Origin: Vicinamibacterales bacterium
Lineage (GTDB): Bacteria; Acidobacteriota; Vicinamibacteria; Vicinamibacterales; 2-12-FULL-66-21
Direction: 5' to 3'
Assembly (NCBI GenBank): GCA_036496585.1
Contig: DASXLB010000015.1
Span: 62,001-126,000 of the forward strand
Length of the DNA: 64,000 bases
Notes under the pieces: generated by a model
Database searches by the model: none
What the model saw: the letters and a program-made list of their open reading frames with translations, nothing else
What the model was told of the DNA's origin: nothing
Part shown: piece by piece, positions 45,981-54,505 of the stretch
Layout of the letters: every line of letters starts with the position of its first letter
How positions within the stretch are numbered: the first letter of the stretch is position 1
Translations under genes and position numbers: made by a program

Positions 45981-46322
45981 ATGGCGGACGTGCCTGCCGG
46001 CAAGGTCTCCCAGAACCGAACGGTCATGATCGTGCTCGCGTACCTGTGGCTGCTCGCCCTGGTGCCGCTGCTGGTCGAGAAGGAAGATGCGGAGGTCCAG
46101 TGGCACGCGAAGAACGGCCTGGTCCTGACCGCGGCCGAAGTCGTGCTCTGGATTGTGCTTACCATCCTGACGTTTATTCCGGCGTTGGGCTGTCTGTTTG
46201 CGATCATGCACCTGTTCGTCTGGCTCGGTATCCTGGTGCTGCACATCGTCGCAATCGTCAAGGGCGTGAACGGTGGACGCCTGGTGGTGCCAGTCTTGAG
46301 TGACTACACCAGCAAATTCTGA
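45981..46322 (+). CDS. DUF4870-like small membrane protein (113 aa)
   Basis: RTVMIVLAYLWLLALVPLLVEKEDAEVQWHAKNGLVL is the first half of the DUF4870/Tic20-like fold, with the conserved W-H-A-K-N-G. Two further membrane helices follow. AGGAGG precedes the ATG. The last codons overlap the GTG of the yidD gene by 23 nt in another frame, which suggests coupled translation. Confidence 0.82.
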   Translation: MADVPAGKVSQNRTVMIVLAYLWLLALVPLLVEKEDAEVQWHAKNGLVLTAAEVVLWIVLTILTFIPALGCLFAIMHLFVWLGILVLHIVAIVKGVNGGRLVVPVLSDYTSKF

Positions 46323-46632
46323 ACCCCGCCGCCGGTGGCGGTCGCCGCGTGCGGCCGCCATCGCGCTCACGGCCGTGCTCCTCGTCTGTGGAACGCTGCA
46401 GACGTCAGCCGCTGAGCGTGCCACGCTCGGTGCGATCGGTTTCTATCGTGCCCACGGATCCGGGGTGATGCGCCGTCTTGGCGCTGAGTGCCGTTTCCAG
46501 CCCACCTGCAGCCGCTACGCCGAGCTGGCCGTCCAGAAATACGGCGTGGTCCACGGTCTCGCGAAAACGAGCGCGCGCCTCCTGCGCTGCAATCCCCTCC
46601 TCAGCAAGCGCGGCGAAGTCGACCTGCCGTAA
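46300..46632 (+). CDS. yidD: YidD membrane-insertion efficiency factor with N-terminal helix (110 aa)
   Basis: The C-terminal ~65 residues (FYRAHGSGVMRRLGAECRF then QPTCSRYAELAVQKYG, RLLRCNPLL) are YidD, with its conserved Cys residues. YidD assists YidC-mediated insertion. Typical YidD is 70-85 residues and lies between rnpA and yidC. Here it has an extra hydrophobic N-terminal segment (AAAIALTAVLLVCGTL) like a signal or anchor and lies before a tonB gene, so it is a displaced variant. Confidence 0.85.
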   Translation: MTTPANSEPRRRWRSPRAAAIALTAVLLVCGTLQTSAAERATLGAIGFYRAHGSGVMRRLGAECRFQPTCSRYAELAVQKYGVVHGLAKTSARLLRCNPLLSKRGEVDLP

Positions 46633-46710
46633 ATCCACGTTCGCGCCGTTCGTGGCGGAACGCGCGCCATGCCGCCGGTGTCCAACGGTGGCGAGGGAAA
46701 GGAGCGTCCC

Positions 46711-47400
46711 ATGGCGCGACAACAGCTGCGGAGCCATCTGTCCGGAAGCGTCCCCGTCTCGATCGTGGTGCATGTCGTGGTGCTGCTCGTGCTCGTCGTC
46801 ATTCCCGTTGTCGGCGATATCATCCCGCCGATTCCGCTACTTGCCATCCCAACGTACATGCTGGCCGCGCCGCTCCCGCCGCCTCCGGCGGTCCTGCCTC
46901 CCCCGACGCCTTCGCGCAGAGCGGCCGTCCCGACGGGCGCGCCGACGACCCCGCCGGATCGGATCCTGGCCGAGCCGCCGCCGGCACCTCCGGCTGGGCC
47001 AATAAATGCCGTGCCCGGTGGAGTGCCGTTGGGCGTGGGGGAGGATGCGGGGACGCTGTCGACCGACGTCCCGGCGCCGCCACCTCCGCCGCCACCGCCG
47101 CCGGCTGCCCCGACGGTCCGGGCGGCCCAATTGCCCGAGCAGCCGCGCAAGCTCGTCGACGCGCGTCCGGTCTATCCCGAGGTGGCGCGATCGGCCCGGA
47201 TTGAAGGCACCGTGATTCTCGAGGCGGTACTCGACACGAGCGGCCGTGTCACCGAGTTGCGAGTCCTCCGTTCCGTGCCCATGCTCGACCAGGCGGCACT
47301 CGATGCCGTCCGGCAGTGGCGCTATTCGCCGACGATCTATTACGGGCGCCGGGTTTCCGTCCTGATGACGATTACCGTTCGATTTACGCTGCAGCCATGA
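46711..47400 (+). CDS. TonB-like energy transducer (229 aa)
   Basis: The start at ATG 46711 is set by AAAGGAG 6 nt upstream. An N-terminal membrane helix (SIVVHVVVLLVLVVIPVVG) is followed by a Pro-rich periplasmic spacer (PAPPPPPPPPPAAPTV). The C-terminal TonB domain follows: RPVYPEVARSARIEGTVILEA, LDTSGRVTELRVLRSVP and LDAVRQWRYSP. It transmits proton-motive force to outer-membrane receptors, though no exbBD or receptor gene is nearby. Its stop overlaps the ATG of the CHAT gene (ATGA). Confidence 0.9.
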   Translation: MARQQLRSHLSGSVPVSIVVHVVVLLVLVVIPVVGDIIPPIPLLAIPTYMLAAPLPPPPAVLPPPTPSRRAAVPTGAPTTPPDRILAEPPPAPPAGPINAVPGGVPLGVGEDAGTLSTDVPAPPPPPPPPPAAPTVRAAQLPEQPRKLVDARPVYPEVARSARIEGTVILEAVLDTSGRVTELRVLRSVPMLDQAALDAVRQWRYSPTIYYGRRVSVLMTITVRFTLQP

Positions 47401-50400
47401 CGCTGGCGTTTCTGGCGGTGACGCTCTGGCTCGCGATCGCGCAATCTCCATCGACGCCGGCTGCACCGGTGTCGCCGGACGAAGAGGCCCTGCGCGCTGC
47501 CGTACAGCAGTACTACGACGCGCAGTCCGCGCGCGACGCCGATCGGGCCGTCGCGTTCTGGAGCGCGGCGGCCGACCCGCGCCCCGGGCGCGACGCGTAC
47601 CTGGCGGTCTTCGGCGAGCCGGCCGAGGACCGCTTCCAGGTCGCAATCGGCAGCGTTGAGATCGCCGGCGCCGAGGCGCGCCTGCGCGTCAGCGCCTTGC
47701 GCACGCGTCTCACCATGAAGGACGGCCAGCCGAACACGCAGCGGACCGCGCTGCTCGAGTCGCAGGTCTGGCGGAAGGAGAGCGGCGGCTGGAAGCTGCT
47801 GCGCGACGGACCGTTCGCCGAGGCGATCGCCGACGATCTGATCGCCGCCGCGCCCGCCGACCGGCCGGCCCGCTACGAGAAGATCAGCCGTCCCGATCTG
47901 GTGCAGGCGCGCCTCGCCATCTCGCAGCGGGCGACGATGGCGATCACGCTGCAGAGAAACTATCTCCGCGGCCGCGAGCTCTTCGGGATCGCCCTCGACG
48001 TCGCCCGCGCGTCCGGCGACCGCCACGGCGAGGCCAACTCGCTTCACAATATCGCGCAGGCCGCGTACTTCCTGCACGACTATGCCGCCGCGACCGACGG
48101 CTACCGGCAGGAGCTCGAGGTCGCGCGCGCGATCGACGATCAGTTGACCGCCGCCGCCGCGTTGTTCGGGCTGGCGTCGGTCGCGTACTCGCAGGCGGAC
48201 TACATCCCGGCGCTCGGTCTCTACCGCGACGCGCTCGCCATCTACGAGAAGAACGAGGACGCCTCGTCGATCGGCCGGACGCTGGTCAGCATCGGCAACA
48301 TCCAATATCTGCAGGCCGACTACGATGCCGCGCTCGCCAGCTATCGCCGCGGCCTCGCATCGCTCGTGGAGGGCGGCGATCCGGCCGGCGCCTCCTACGC
48401 CCGCCGCGGCCTCGCGCGCGTCCTGGGCGCGCAGGGAGACGTTGCCGCCGCGCTCGCCATCTACGGCCAGGTGCTCGCCGACGCCCGCGCCGCCCTGGCG
48501 GCGGACGCGCGCCTGACCCCCGACGTGGCGTCGGCGCTCGAGGGCATCGCCGAGCTGTATTTCCGTGTCGGTAACACCGACCAGGCGCGGGCCTCGTTGG
48601 AGGAAGCGGGAAGGCTCGACGACAAGGATCCGGAGGGAGCGGGCCGCGTCCTCGCTGCGCTCGGCATGACCGAACTCGTGGCGGGCCGCTTCGACGCCGC
48701 GCTGGCCGCTTACACCGGGAGTCGCACCCGGTTCGAGACCGTCAAGATGCCGGACGGCATCGCGCGGGCCTGGGTGGGTATCGGCTTCAGCCAGTCGGCG
48801 CGCGAGCGCTTCGCCGACGCGATCGCCGCATATCGGAGCGCCATCGCGTTGTTCGAGCAACAGAACAACAACGACGGCGTCGGCCGCGCGTGGCTCGGGC
48901 TGTCGATGGCGCAGTCGGGGGCCGGCGACCACGCCGCCGCACTCGACAGTGCCGGCAAGGTCGCGGCGATCGCCGAGGGGCTGAAGAGCGAGGACCTCGC
49001 CTGGCGCGGGTCAGTCCGCGCCGGCGAGGCACTCCGCAAACTCGGCAGGCTCGAGGAGGCGGTGCAGGCCTTCACGCGCGCGACGACCGTGCTCGATCGG
49101 CTCGCCGCCGACGCGCCGACGAATACGGAGGCGCGCGCCGAGTTGAACGACAGCGCCAGCGCGTGGACCGGTCTCGCGTTTTCCCGTGCGGCGCAGGGCG
49201 ATGCCGCCGGAGCCCTTGCCGCCATGGAAGGCCGGCGCGCGCACCTTCGGCGCGTGTGTCTGGCCCCCTTCGAGCACGACGTGGCTCCGGGCGCCAGCGC
49301 GGCCGAACTGGCCGACGAACAGGCGATCGCGCGCGACATCATCTCGGCCCGGGTCAAGCTCCGCGCCCAGTCGCAGGCGCCGCGTCACGATGCGGCACGG
49401 CTCGAGCAGCTCGATCGCCAGTTGTCCGAGCTCGTTGCCAAACGGACCGACCAGCAGGGGACGCTCTATGGCCGCCTGCCGGACCTGCCGCGGTGGCGTG
49501 GCCTCCCCCAGCCGCCGCTGTCGGCCTCGGCGATTGCCGACCTCGTTCCCGGCGACGGCGGAGTGCTGGTCGCCTACCTGCTGAACGACGACGAACTCCT
49601 CGCCGTGACCGTCGCGCGCGCTGAGCACGGCGCCGACGTGGAGGCCGTGACCGCGCCGTTCGACCGCCGCGGCGTCGCCGACGCGCTGGCCGCCGCGATG
49701 CAGCCTGACGTGCTGGAGGACGCGGCCGAGTGGCGCCGGCACGCCGCCCCGCTGGCCGCCGCGTTGATCGATCCGATCGCGCCGCGCCTCGCCGGCCGCG
49801 ATCGCCTCGTGTTCGTTCCCGACGATCTGCTCTGGAAAGTGCCGTTCGAGGCACTGTCTGGCGTTCCCGCCTCGGCAACCGTCACCTATGCCACATCGCT
49901 TGCGACGCTGGCGCTCGAGCGTCAGGCGCCGCCGCTTCCCGAGCACCGGACAGCCGCAATTGTCGCCGCTCCGGCCATCCCCGACACCGTGCGCGCGCAG
50001 ATGACGCTGATGCTGCCGTCGTGGCGGGCCCCCGACGCCGCCGCCTCGCTGGCTGCCGCCGAGGCCGACGCGAGGGCATACAGCGAGGGTGTCCCGGTTC
50101 GAGCGGCGGCCGACGCCAGCGAGTCGGCCGTCCGTGCCCTCGTCGGCAGCGCCGACGTGCTGCACGCCCAGGCGCCGCTCCAGGTGAGTGCCACGGCGCC
50201 GCTCCTGTCGTCGGTCCTGCTCGCCGCGACTGGAGACGCGCCGGAGGAAGACGGACGGCTGGAGGTCCGGGAGTGGTTCAGGTTGGCCGGCCGTGCCCGC
50301 GTGGTCGTGCTGTCGGACGGCTCGGCGTTCGGCGCCGCCGGCGTCGGTAACGCTATGGACGCGATGGCGTGGGCGGCCGCCGCGGCCGGCGCCTCTACGA

Positions 50401-50585
50401 TGGTTATCGGCCGCTGGCCCGCCGACGGCTTCACCGCCGACGCCGTCGCCGCGGCATTCCACGCAAAGCTCGCCGGTGGCTTGTCGCCGATCCAGGCGTG
50501 GCGCGCGGCGATTGCGGCGGCGCGGGTCGCCAACGCGCCGCCGTCGCTCTGGGCCGGGCTCAGGCTCGTCGGGGGAGGGAATTGA
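47397..50585 (+). CDS. TPR-CHAT domain protein with degenerate active site (1062 aa)
   Basis: A signal-like start (LAFLAVTLWLAIAQ) is followed by a ~130-residue domain and about ten tetratricopeptide repeats (~200-620; for example ALGLYRDALAIYEKNED). The C-terminal ~350 residues form a CHAT domain. The His is present at 923 in ADVLHAQAPL. Where the family has LSACETG, this protein has L972-S-D-G-S-A-F, so the catalytic Cys (position 975) is Gly. It is therefore a probable pseudo-peptidase and perhaps a scaffold. It is coupled to tonB. Confidence 0.85.
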   Translation: MTLAFLAVTLWLAIAQSPSTPAAPVSPDEEALRAAVQQYYDAQSARDADRAVAFWSAAADPRPGRDAYLAVFGEPAEDRFQVAIGSVEIAGAEARLRVSALRTRLTMKDGQPNTQRTALLESQVWRKESGGWKLLRDGPFAEAIADDLIAAAPADRPARYEKISRPDLVQARLAISQRATMAITLQRNYLRGRELFGIALDVARASGDRHGEANSLHNIAQAAYFLHDYAAATDGYRQELEVARAIDDQLTAAAALFGLASVAYSQADYIPALGLYRDALAIYEKNEDASSIGRTLVSIGNIQYLQADYDAALASYRRGLASLVEGGDPAGASYARRGLARVLGAQGDVAAALAIYGQVLADARAALAADARLTPDVASALEGIAELYFRVGNTDQARASLEEAGRLDDKDPEGAGRVLAALGMTELVAGRFDAALAAYTGSRTRFETVKMPDGIARAWVGIGFSQSARERFADAIAAYRSAIALFEQQNNNDGVGRAWLGLSMAQSGAGDHAAALDSAGKVAAIAEGLKSEDLAWRGSVRAGEALRKLGRLEEAVQAFTRATTVLDRLAADAPTNTEARAELNDSASAWTGLAFSRAAQGDAAGALAAMEGRRAHLRRVCLAPFEHDVAPGASAAELADEQAIARDIISARVKLRAQSQAPRHDAARLEQLDRQLSELVAKRTDQQGTLYGRLPDLPRWRGLPQPPLSASAIADLVPGDGGVLVAYLLNDDELLAVTVARAEHGADVEAVTAPFDRRGVADALAAAMQPDVLEDAAEWRRHAAPLAAALIDPIAPRLAGRDRLVFVPDDLLWKVPFEALSGVPASATVTYATSLATLALERQAPPLPEHRTAAIVAAPAIPDTVRAQMTLMLPSWRAPDAAASLAAAEADARAYSEGVPVRAAADASESAVRALVGSADVLHAQAPLQVSATAPLLSSVLLAATGDAPEEDGRLEVREWFRLAGRARVVVLSDGSAFGAAGVGNAMDAMAWAAAAAGASTMVIGRWPADGFTADAVAAAFHAKLAGGLSPIQAWRAAIAAARVANAPPSLWAGLRLVGGGN

Positions 50586-50823
50586 CGGCCCGATCGGGGA
50601 TGAAATCGCGGCCGCGCACGATCTCGGCGACGGCCTTCATCGCGCCGACGACGGGCATTGCGTTCAGCGCCGTGTCGACACCGCCGCGCACGACGCCTTT
50701 CCGCTTCATGGCGCCGGCCACCGTCATCAGCGCGATCGCCGCGCCGAGCCACGGCAGGCTGCGCGACAGCCGTCTCGGCAGCCGCGCGCCACTCCAGCTG
50801 ACGATGTGGTTGGCGATCCTCAC
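50560..50823 (-). CDS. Small conserved protein of unknown function (87 aa)
   Basis: GTG start. One hydrophobic segment (LPWLGAAIALMTVAGAM) is followed by KRKGVVRGGVDTALNAMPVVGAMKAVAEIVRGRDFIPDR, a compact pattern that looks conserved, although the family cannot be named. Its 3' end overlaps the CHAT gene by 26 nt on the other strand. It diverges from the NDH-2 gene across ~43 bp. Confidence 0.6.
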   Translation of the reverse strand: MRIANHIVSWSGARLPRRLSRSLPWLGAAIALMTVAGAMKRKGVVRGGVDTALNAMPVVGAMKAVAEIVRGRDFIPDRAVNSLPRRA

Positions 50824-50854
50824 GCGTTGTTAACAGTGCAAAACGGCTTCCAGC

Positions 50855-50860
50855 TATGCT
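50855..50860 (+). promoter_or_regulatory. -10-like box TATGCT
   Basis: TATGCT ends 6 nt before the NDH-2 ATG. GAGG lies only 2 nt from the ATG, too near to act as a ribosome site. Confidence 0.4.
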
Positions 50861-50866
50861 GAGGAC

Positions 50867-52123
50867 ATGGCGCGGCCGCGCGTGGTCATCATCGGCGGCG
50901 GGTTCGGCGGCCTGCAGGCCGCGCGCCGTTTGCGCGGCCACGACCTCGCCGTCACGCTGGTCGATCGGCGCAACCATCACGTCTTCCAGCCCCTGCTGTA
51001 TCAGGTCGCCACCGCAGGGCTGTCGCCGGGTGACATCGCGTCGCCCATCCGCTGGATTCTACGCAGGCAGCGTAACGTCGAGGTGCTCCTCGACGAGGTC
51101 GTCGGGATCGACACCGCCGCCCGCGAGGTGTCGTTCCGCGACGGGGCGCGTTGTCCCTACGACTACCTGATCGTCGCCGCCGGCGCGACCCACGCCTACT
51201 TCGGACACGACGATTGGCGCCCGTCGGCGCCCGCGCTGAAGACGCTCGAGGACGCGCTCGCCATCCGACGCCGCGTGCTCAGCGTGTTCGAGGCGGCCGA
51301 GCGCGACTCGGTGCTCGCCAACCGTCACCCGAACCTGACGTTCGTCATCGTCGGCGGTGGGCCGACCGGCGTCGAACTCGCCGGCGCGCTCGCCGAGATC
51401 GCGCGGCATACGCTGCGGCACGACTTCCGGCGCGTCGACACGCGCGCCGCGCGCATCATCCTAATCGAGGCCGGTCCCGCGATCCTCTCGACGTTTCCGG
51501 CGCCGCTCCGCGAGGCCGCGTGGAGAGATCTCGAGCGGCTCGGTGTCGAGGTGCGGACCGGCACGCCCGTCACGCGCATCGATCCTGGCGTGGTCGAGGC
51601 GGGCGGCGAGCGCATCGAGGCCGTCTCGGTGCTGTGGGCCGCCGGCGTCGCGGCGTCGCCGCTGGGCGGGATGCTCGGCGTGCCGCTCGATCGCGCCGGC
51701 CGCGTGCAGGTACAGCCGGACCTCACGATACCCGGACACCCCGACGTCTTCGTGATCGGCGATCTGGCCACGCTCGCGGGGACCGACGGCAGTCCGCTGC
51801 CTGGAGTGGCGCAGGTCGCCATCCAGATGGGCGCGCATGCCGCGAGCAACGTCGTCCGCGCCGTCGGAGGGCAGCCGCTGCGCCCCTTCCGCTACAGGAA
51901 TCTGGGGAACATGGCGACGATCGGCCGCGCCGCTGCGATCGCCGATCTGCCGGCGTTACAGCTCAAGGGGTTCATTGGCTGGCTTGCCTGGCTGTTTGTC
52001 CACATCCTGAACCTGATTGGGTTCCGCAACCGGCTGCTGGTGATGATCCAGTGGGCGTGGGCCTACGCCAGCTACGATCGCGCGGTGCGGCTGATCACCG
52101 GCGTCGATACGGACGGGGAGTGA
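50867..52123 (+). CDS. ndh: Type II NADH dehydrogenase-like FAD oxidoreductase (418 aa)
   Basis: VVIIGGGFGGLQAARRL binds FAD, NHHVFQPLLYQVATAGLSP is the NDH-2 quinone-side signature, VIVGGGPTGVELAGALAE binds NADH, and VIGDLATL closes the FAD site. The C-terminus has the amphipathic membrane-associating region of NDH-2 (WLAWLFVHILNLIGFRNRL). It oxidises NADH and reduces quinone without proton pumping. The stop overlaps the GTG of the next gene (GTGA). Confidence 0.93.
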   Translation: MARPRVVIIGGGFGGLQAARRLRGHDLAVTLVDRRNHHVFQPLLYQVATAGLSPGDIASPIRWILRRQRNVEVLLDEVVGIDTAAREVSFRDGARCPYDYLIVAAGATHAYFGHDDWRPSAPALKTLEDALAIRRRVLSVFEAAERDSVLANRHPNLTFVIVGGGPTGVELAGALAEIARHTLRHDFRRVDTRAARIILIEAGPAILSTFPAPLREAAWRDLERLGVEVRTGTPVTRIDPGVVEAGGERIEAVSVLWAAGVAASPLGGMLGVPLDRAGRVQVQPDLTIPGHPDVFVIGDLATLAGTDGSPLPGVAQVAIQMGAHAASNVVRAVGGQPLRPFRYRNLGNMATIGRAAAIADLPALQLKGFIGWLAWLFVHILNLIGFRNRLLVMIQWAWAYASYDRAVRLITGVDTDGE

Positions 52124-53139
52124 AAACCCGCACGCTCGCCGTCCTTGTGGCCCTCGCGAGTACCGCCGCCGTGCTGCCGATCCCTGCCGTCGTGGTGGAG
52201 CGCTGGTACTCGACGCTGGCGTATCCGCGACTGCAGCGCGTGCTGACGCCGACGTCGAACCTCGTGCCGTTCGCGCTCTTCGATGTCCTGTGGGTGGCAG
52301 CCGTTGCGGCCGCCGCGCTGCTGGTGTATCGGCGCGTGCGCGACCGTGGCTGGACACGGGGACTGCCTTCCGCGGCCGGCGCGCTCGTGGCAGCCGCGGC
52401 GGTCACCTACCTGGCGTTTCTCGGACTCTGGGGATTGAACTACCGGCGCGTGCCGCTCACCGAGAAGCTGGTGTTCGACCGGCGGCGGATCAGCGAACAG
52501 ACCGCGCGCGACCTTGGCGCCGCGAACGCCGCCGCGCTCAACCGCCTCTATGCGGCGGCCCATCCGGCGACGTTCTCGGAGCGGGCGCTGGCCGCGAGTT
52601 TCGAGCGCACGATCGCCGCGCTCGGCGGCGGCGTGCCGATCATCACCGGCCGTCCAAAGCAGACGCTGCTCGGCGGATACTTTCACCAGATCTCGGTCTC
52701 CGGTATGACCGATCCGTTTTTCCTCGAGACGCTCGTCGCGCCTGACCTCTTCGACGTCGAGCGGCCGTTCGTCGTCGCTCACGAGTGGGCGCATCTGGCC
52801 GGCTACGCCGACGAATCTGAAGCGAACTTCATCGCCTGGTTGACCTGCCGCCACGGCGAGCCGGTGGCGCAATACAGCGCCGCGCTCGAGATGATCGGCT
52901 ATGCCGCGCCGGGCCGGCCGCTCGGTGCACTCCTCGACATCGGGCCGCGGATCGACCTGACCGCGATCGCGTATCGCTACGCCCACACCAGCCGTGTGCT
53001 GCGCGTCGCCGCGCGTCAGGGCTATGACACGTATTTGAAGGCGAACCGTGTCGAGCGCGGCGTCGAGAGCTACGATGCGGTCGTGCAGCTCATCCTCGGA
53101 ACGGTCCTCGACGACAGCGGATATCCGAGGCGGCCCTGA
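52120..53139 (+). CDS. DUF3810 membrane protein with HEWAH metallopeptidase motif (339 aa)
   Basis: Three N-terminal hydrophobic segments (to residue ~105, ending FLGLWGLNYRR) precede a soluble domain with FVVAHEWAHLAGYADESEANF, an HExxH zinc site with a downstream Glu. GGYFHQISVSGMTDPFFLET is also family-like. It may be a membrane-bound metallopeptidase whose substrate is unknown. GTG start overlapping the ndh stop. Confidence 0.82.
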   Translation: MKTRTLAVLVALASTAAVLPIPAVVVERWYSTLAYPRLQRVLTPTSNLVPFALFDVLWVAAVAAAALLVYRRVRDRGWTRGLPSAAGALVAAAAVTYLAFLGLWGLNYRRVPLTEKLVFDRRRISEQTARDLGAANAAALNRLYAAAHPATFSERALAASFERTIAALGGGVPIITGRPKQTLLGGYFHQISVSGMTDPFFLETLVAPDLFDVERPFVVAHEWAHLAGYADESEANFIAWLTCRHGEPVAQYSAALEMIGYAAPGRPLGALLDIGPRIDLTAIAYRYAHTSRVLRVAARQGYDTYLKANRVERGVESYDAVVQLILGTVLDDSGYPRRP

Positions 53140-53195
53140 GCGGGCAGCCGCCTTGCAGTTCTCGCCGGCTGGCGGGTATGACGGAAGCGCGGAGC

Positions 53196-53438
53196 CTAGA
53201 CTGGATCGAGGTCGTCGACGTTGGGGGGCGTCACGGCATCGGCACCGCGCCCGCTGCGGAGGTCGTCGGGGGTAACGTCGGCGCTCGGGGACAGGAATTC
53301 GACTTCGCGCCACTTCCGCCAGTCGCACTCGTGGCAGCGATAGGGCTGCCGATCGGTCAACTTCAGGCGCATGCGCTCCCAGTTGTTACGCAGCCGCGAC
53401 GGATAGACGCGTGTCGATGCGCAGCGGGGGCATTTCAT
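53196..53438 (-). CDS. Zinc-ribbon protein (80 aa)
   Basis: MKCPRCASTRVYPSRLRN and YRCHECDWRKW provide two CxxC knuckles of a zinc ribbon. The rest is charged and probably disordered (TPDDLRSGRGADAV). Its start lies inside the 5' region of the topoisomerase gene on the other strand. Function unknown. Confidence 0.78.
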   Translation of the reverse strand: MKCPRCASTRVYPSRLRNNWERMRLKLTDRQPYRCHECDWRKWREVEFLSPSADVTPDDLRSGRGADAVTPPNVDDLDPV

Positions 53439-54505
53439 CGTCGAGCTCCGGCGGGGAGGCTGGCATTTTAACACAGCGGGATCCGAAGACGTCGGCGCGG
53501 GCGGCAGGCCTCCGGTACGCTGTCGACGACGCCCCCGGCCTCCGGCGCCTCGGCCGCGCCGGACACTTTCGCTACGTGCGACCGGACGGCCGCCGGGCCG
53601 GAGCCCGCGATCTCGCGCGCATCCGCTCGCTCGTGATTCCTCCGGCGTGGACCGACGTGTGGATCTGTCCCGATCCCCGCGGCCACCTGCAGGCGACCGG
53701 GCGCGACGCGCGTGGCCGCAAGCAGTATCGCTATCACCCGCGCTGGCGGGAAGTGCGCGATGAGGACAAGTACGGACGGCTGCCGGAGTTCGGCCGCGCG
53801 CTGCCCGCGATCCGGCGACGGATCGCCCGCGATCTGCGCCGCCGCGGACTGCCTCGCGAGAAGGTGCTCGCGGCGGTCGTCAAGCTGATGGAGGTGACGT
53901 TCATTCGCGTCGGCAACGACGAGTATGCGCGGCAGAACCGGTCGTTCGGCTTGACCACGATGCACGACGGGCACGTGCGCGTGTCCGGTTCCACTGTGCG
54001 CTTCATGTTCCGAGGCAAGAGCGGCGTGCAGCACCAGCTCGAGCTCGACGACCACCGCCTGGCGCGCATCGTCAAGCAGTGCCGCGACCTGCCCGGCCAG
54101 GAGTTGTTTCAGTATCTCGACGAGCAAGGCCGGGTGGTCGACGTGGGGTCGGAAGACGTCAACGGCTATCTGCGCGAGATCACCGGCAGGGGCTTCACCT
54201 CGAAGGATTTTCGCACCTGGGCCGGCACGCTGCTCGCGGCAAGGCTTCTGTGCGACGGCGAGCCGTCCGGCTCGGCGACCGCGGGACGGAAGGCGATCGC
54301 GCAGGCGATCGACCAGGTGGCGGGCCGGCTGGGGAACACCCGGGCGGTCTGCCGCAAGTGTTACGTCCACCCGGCCGTCATCGAGGCGTATCTCGACGGC
54401 TCGATAACGCGAGCCATGGCGGGTCCCACGGCGACGGAAGCGGCGCTGCTGCGGCTGCTCGCGCGGCGCGCGCGCCGGGCCGCCGTTATCGTCCGACCAG
54501 GGTGA
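53417..54505 (+). CDS. Type IB DNA topoisomerase (362 aa)
   Basis: The N-terminal domain has LARIRSLVIPPAWTDVWI and GRDARGRKQYRYHP. The catalytic part has IRVGNDEYARQN, GFTSKDFRTWAGTLLAA and the nucleophile Tyr316 in RAVCRKCYVHPAV. Bacterial TopIB relaxes supercoils through a 3'-phosphotyrosine. ATG 53417 is the only ATG in the region; GTG 53411 is the alternative. The start overlaps the zinc-ribbon gene by 22 nt, and the end overlaps the DUF4097 gene by 20 nt. Confidence 0.9.
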   Translation: MRSGGISSSSSGGEAGILTQRDPKTSARAAGLRYAVDDAPGLRRLGRAGHFRYVRPDGRRAGARDLARIRSLVIPPAWTDVWICPDPRGHLQATGRDARGRKQYRYHPRWREVRDEDKYGRLPEFGRALPAIRRRIARDLRRRGLPREKVLAAVVKLMEVTFIRVGNDEYARQNRSFGLTTMHDGHVRVSGSTVRFMFRGKSGVQHQLELDDHRLARIVKQCRDLPGQELFQYLDEQGRVVDVGSEDVNGYLREITGRGFTSKDFRTWAGTLLAARLLCDGEPSGSATAGRKAIAQAIDQVAGRLGNTRAVCRKCYVHPAVIEAYLDGSITRAMAGPTATEAALLRLLARRARRAAVIVRPG

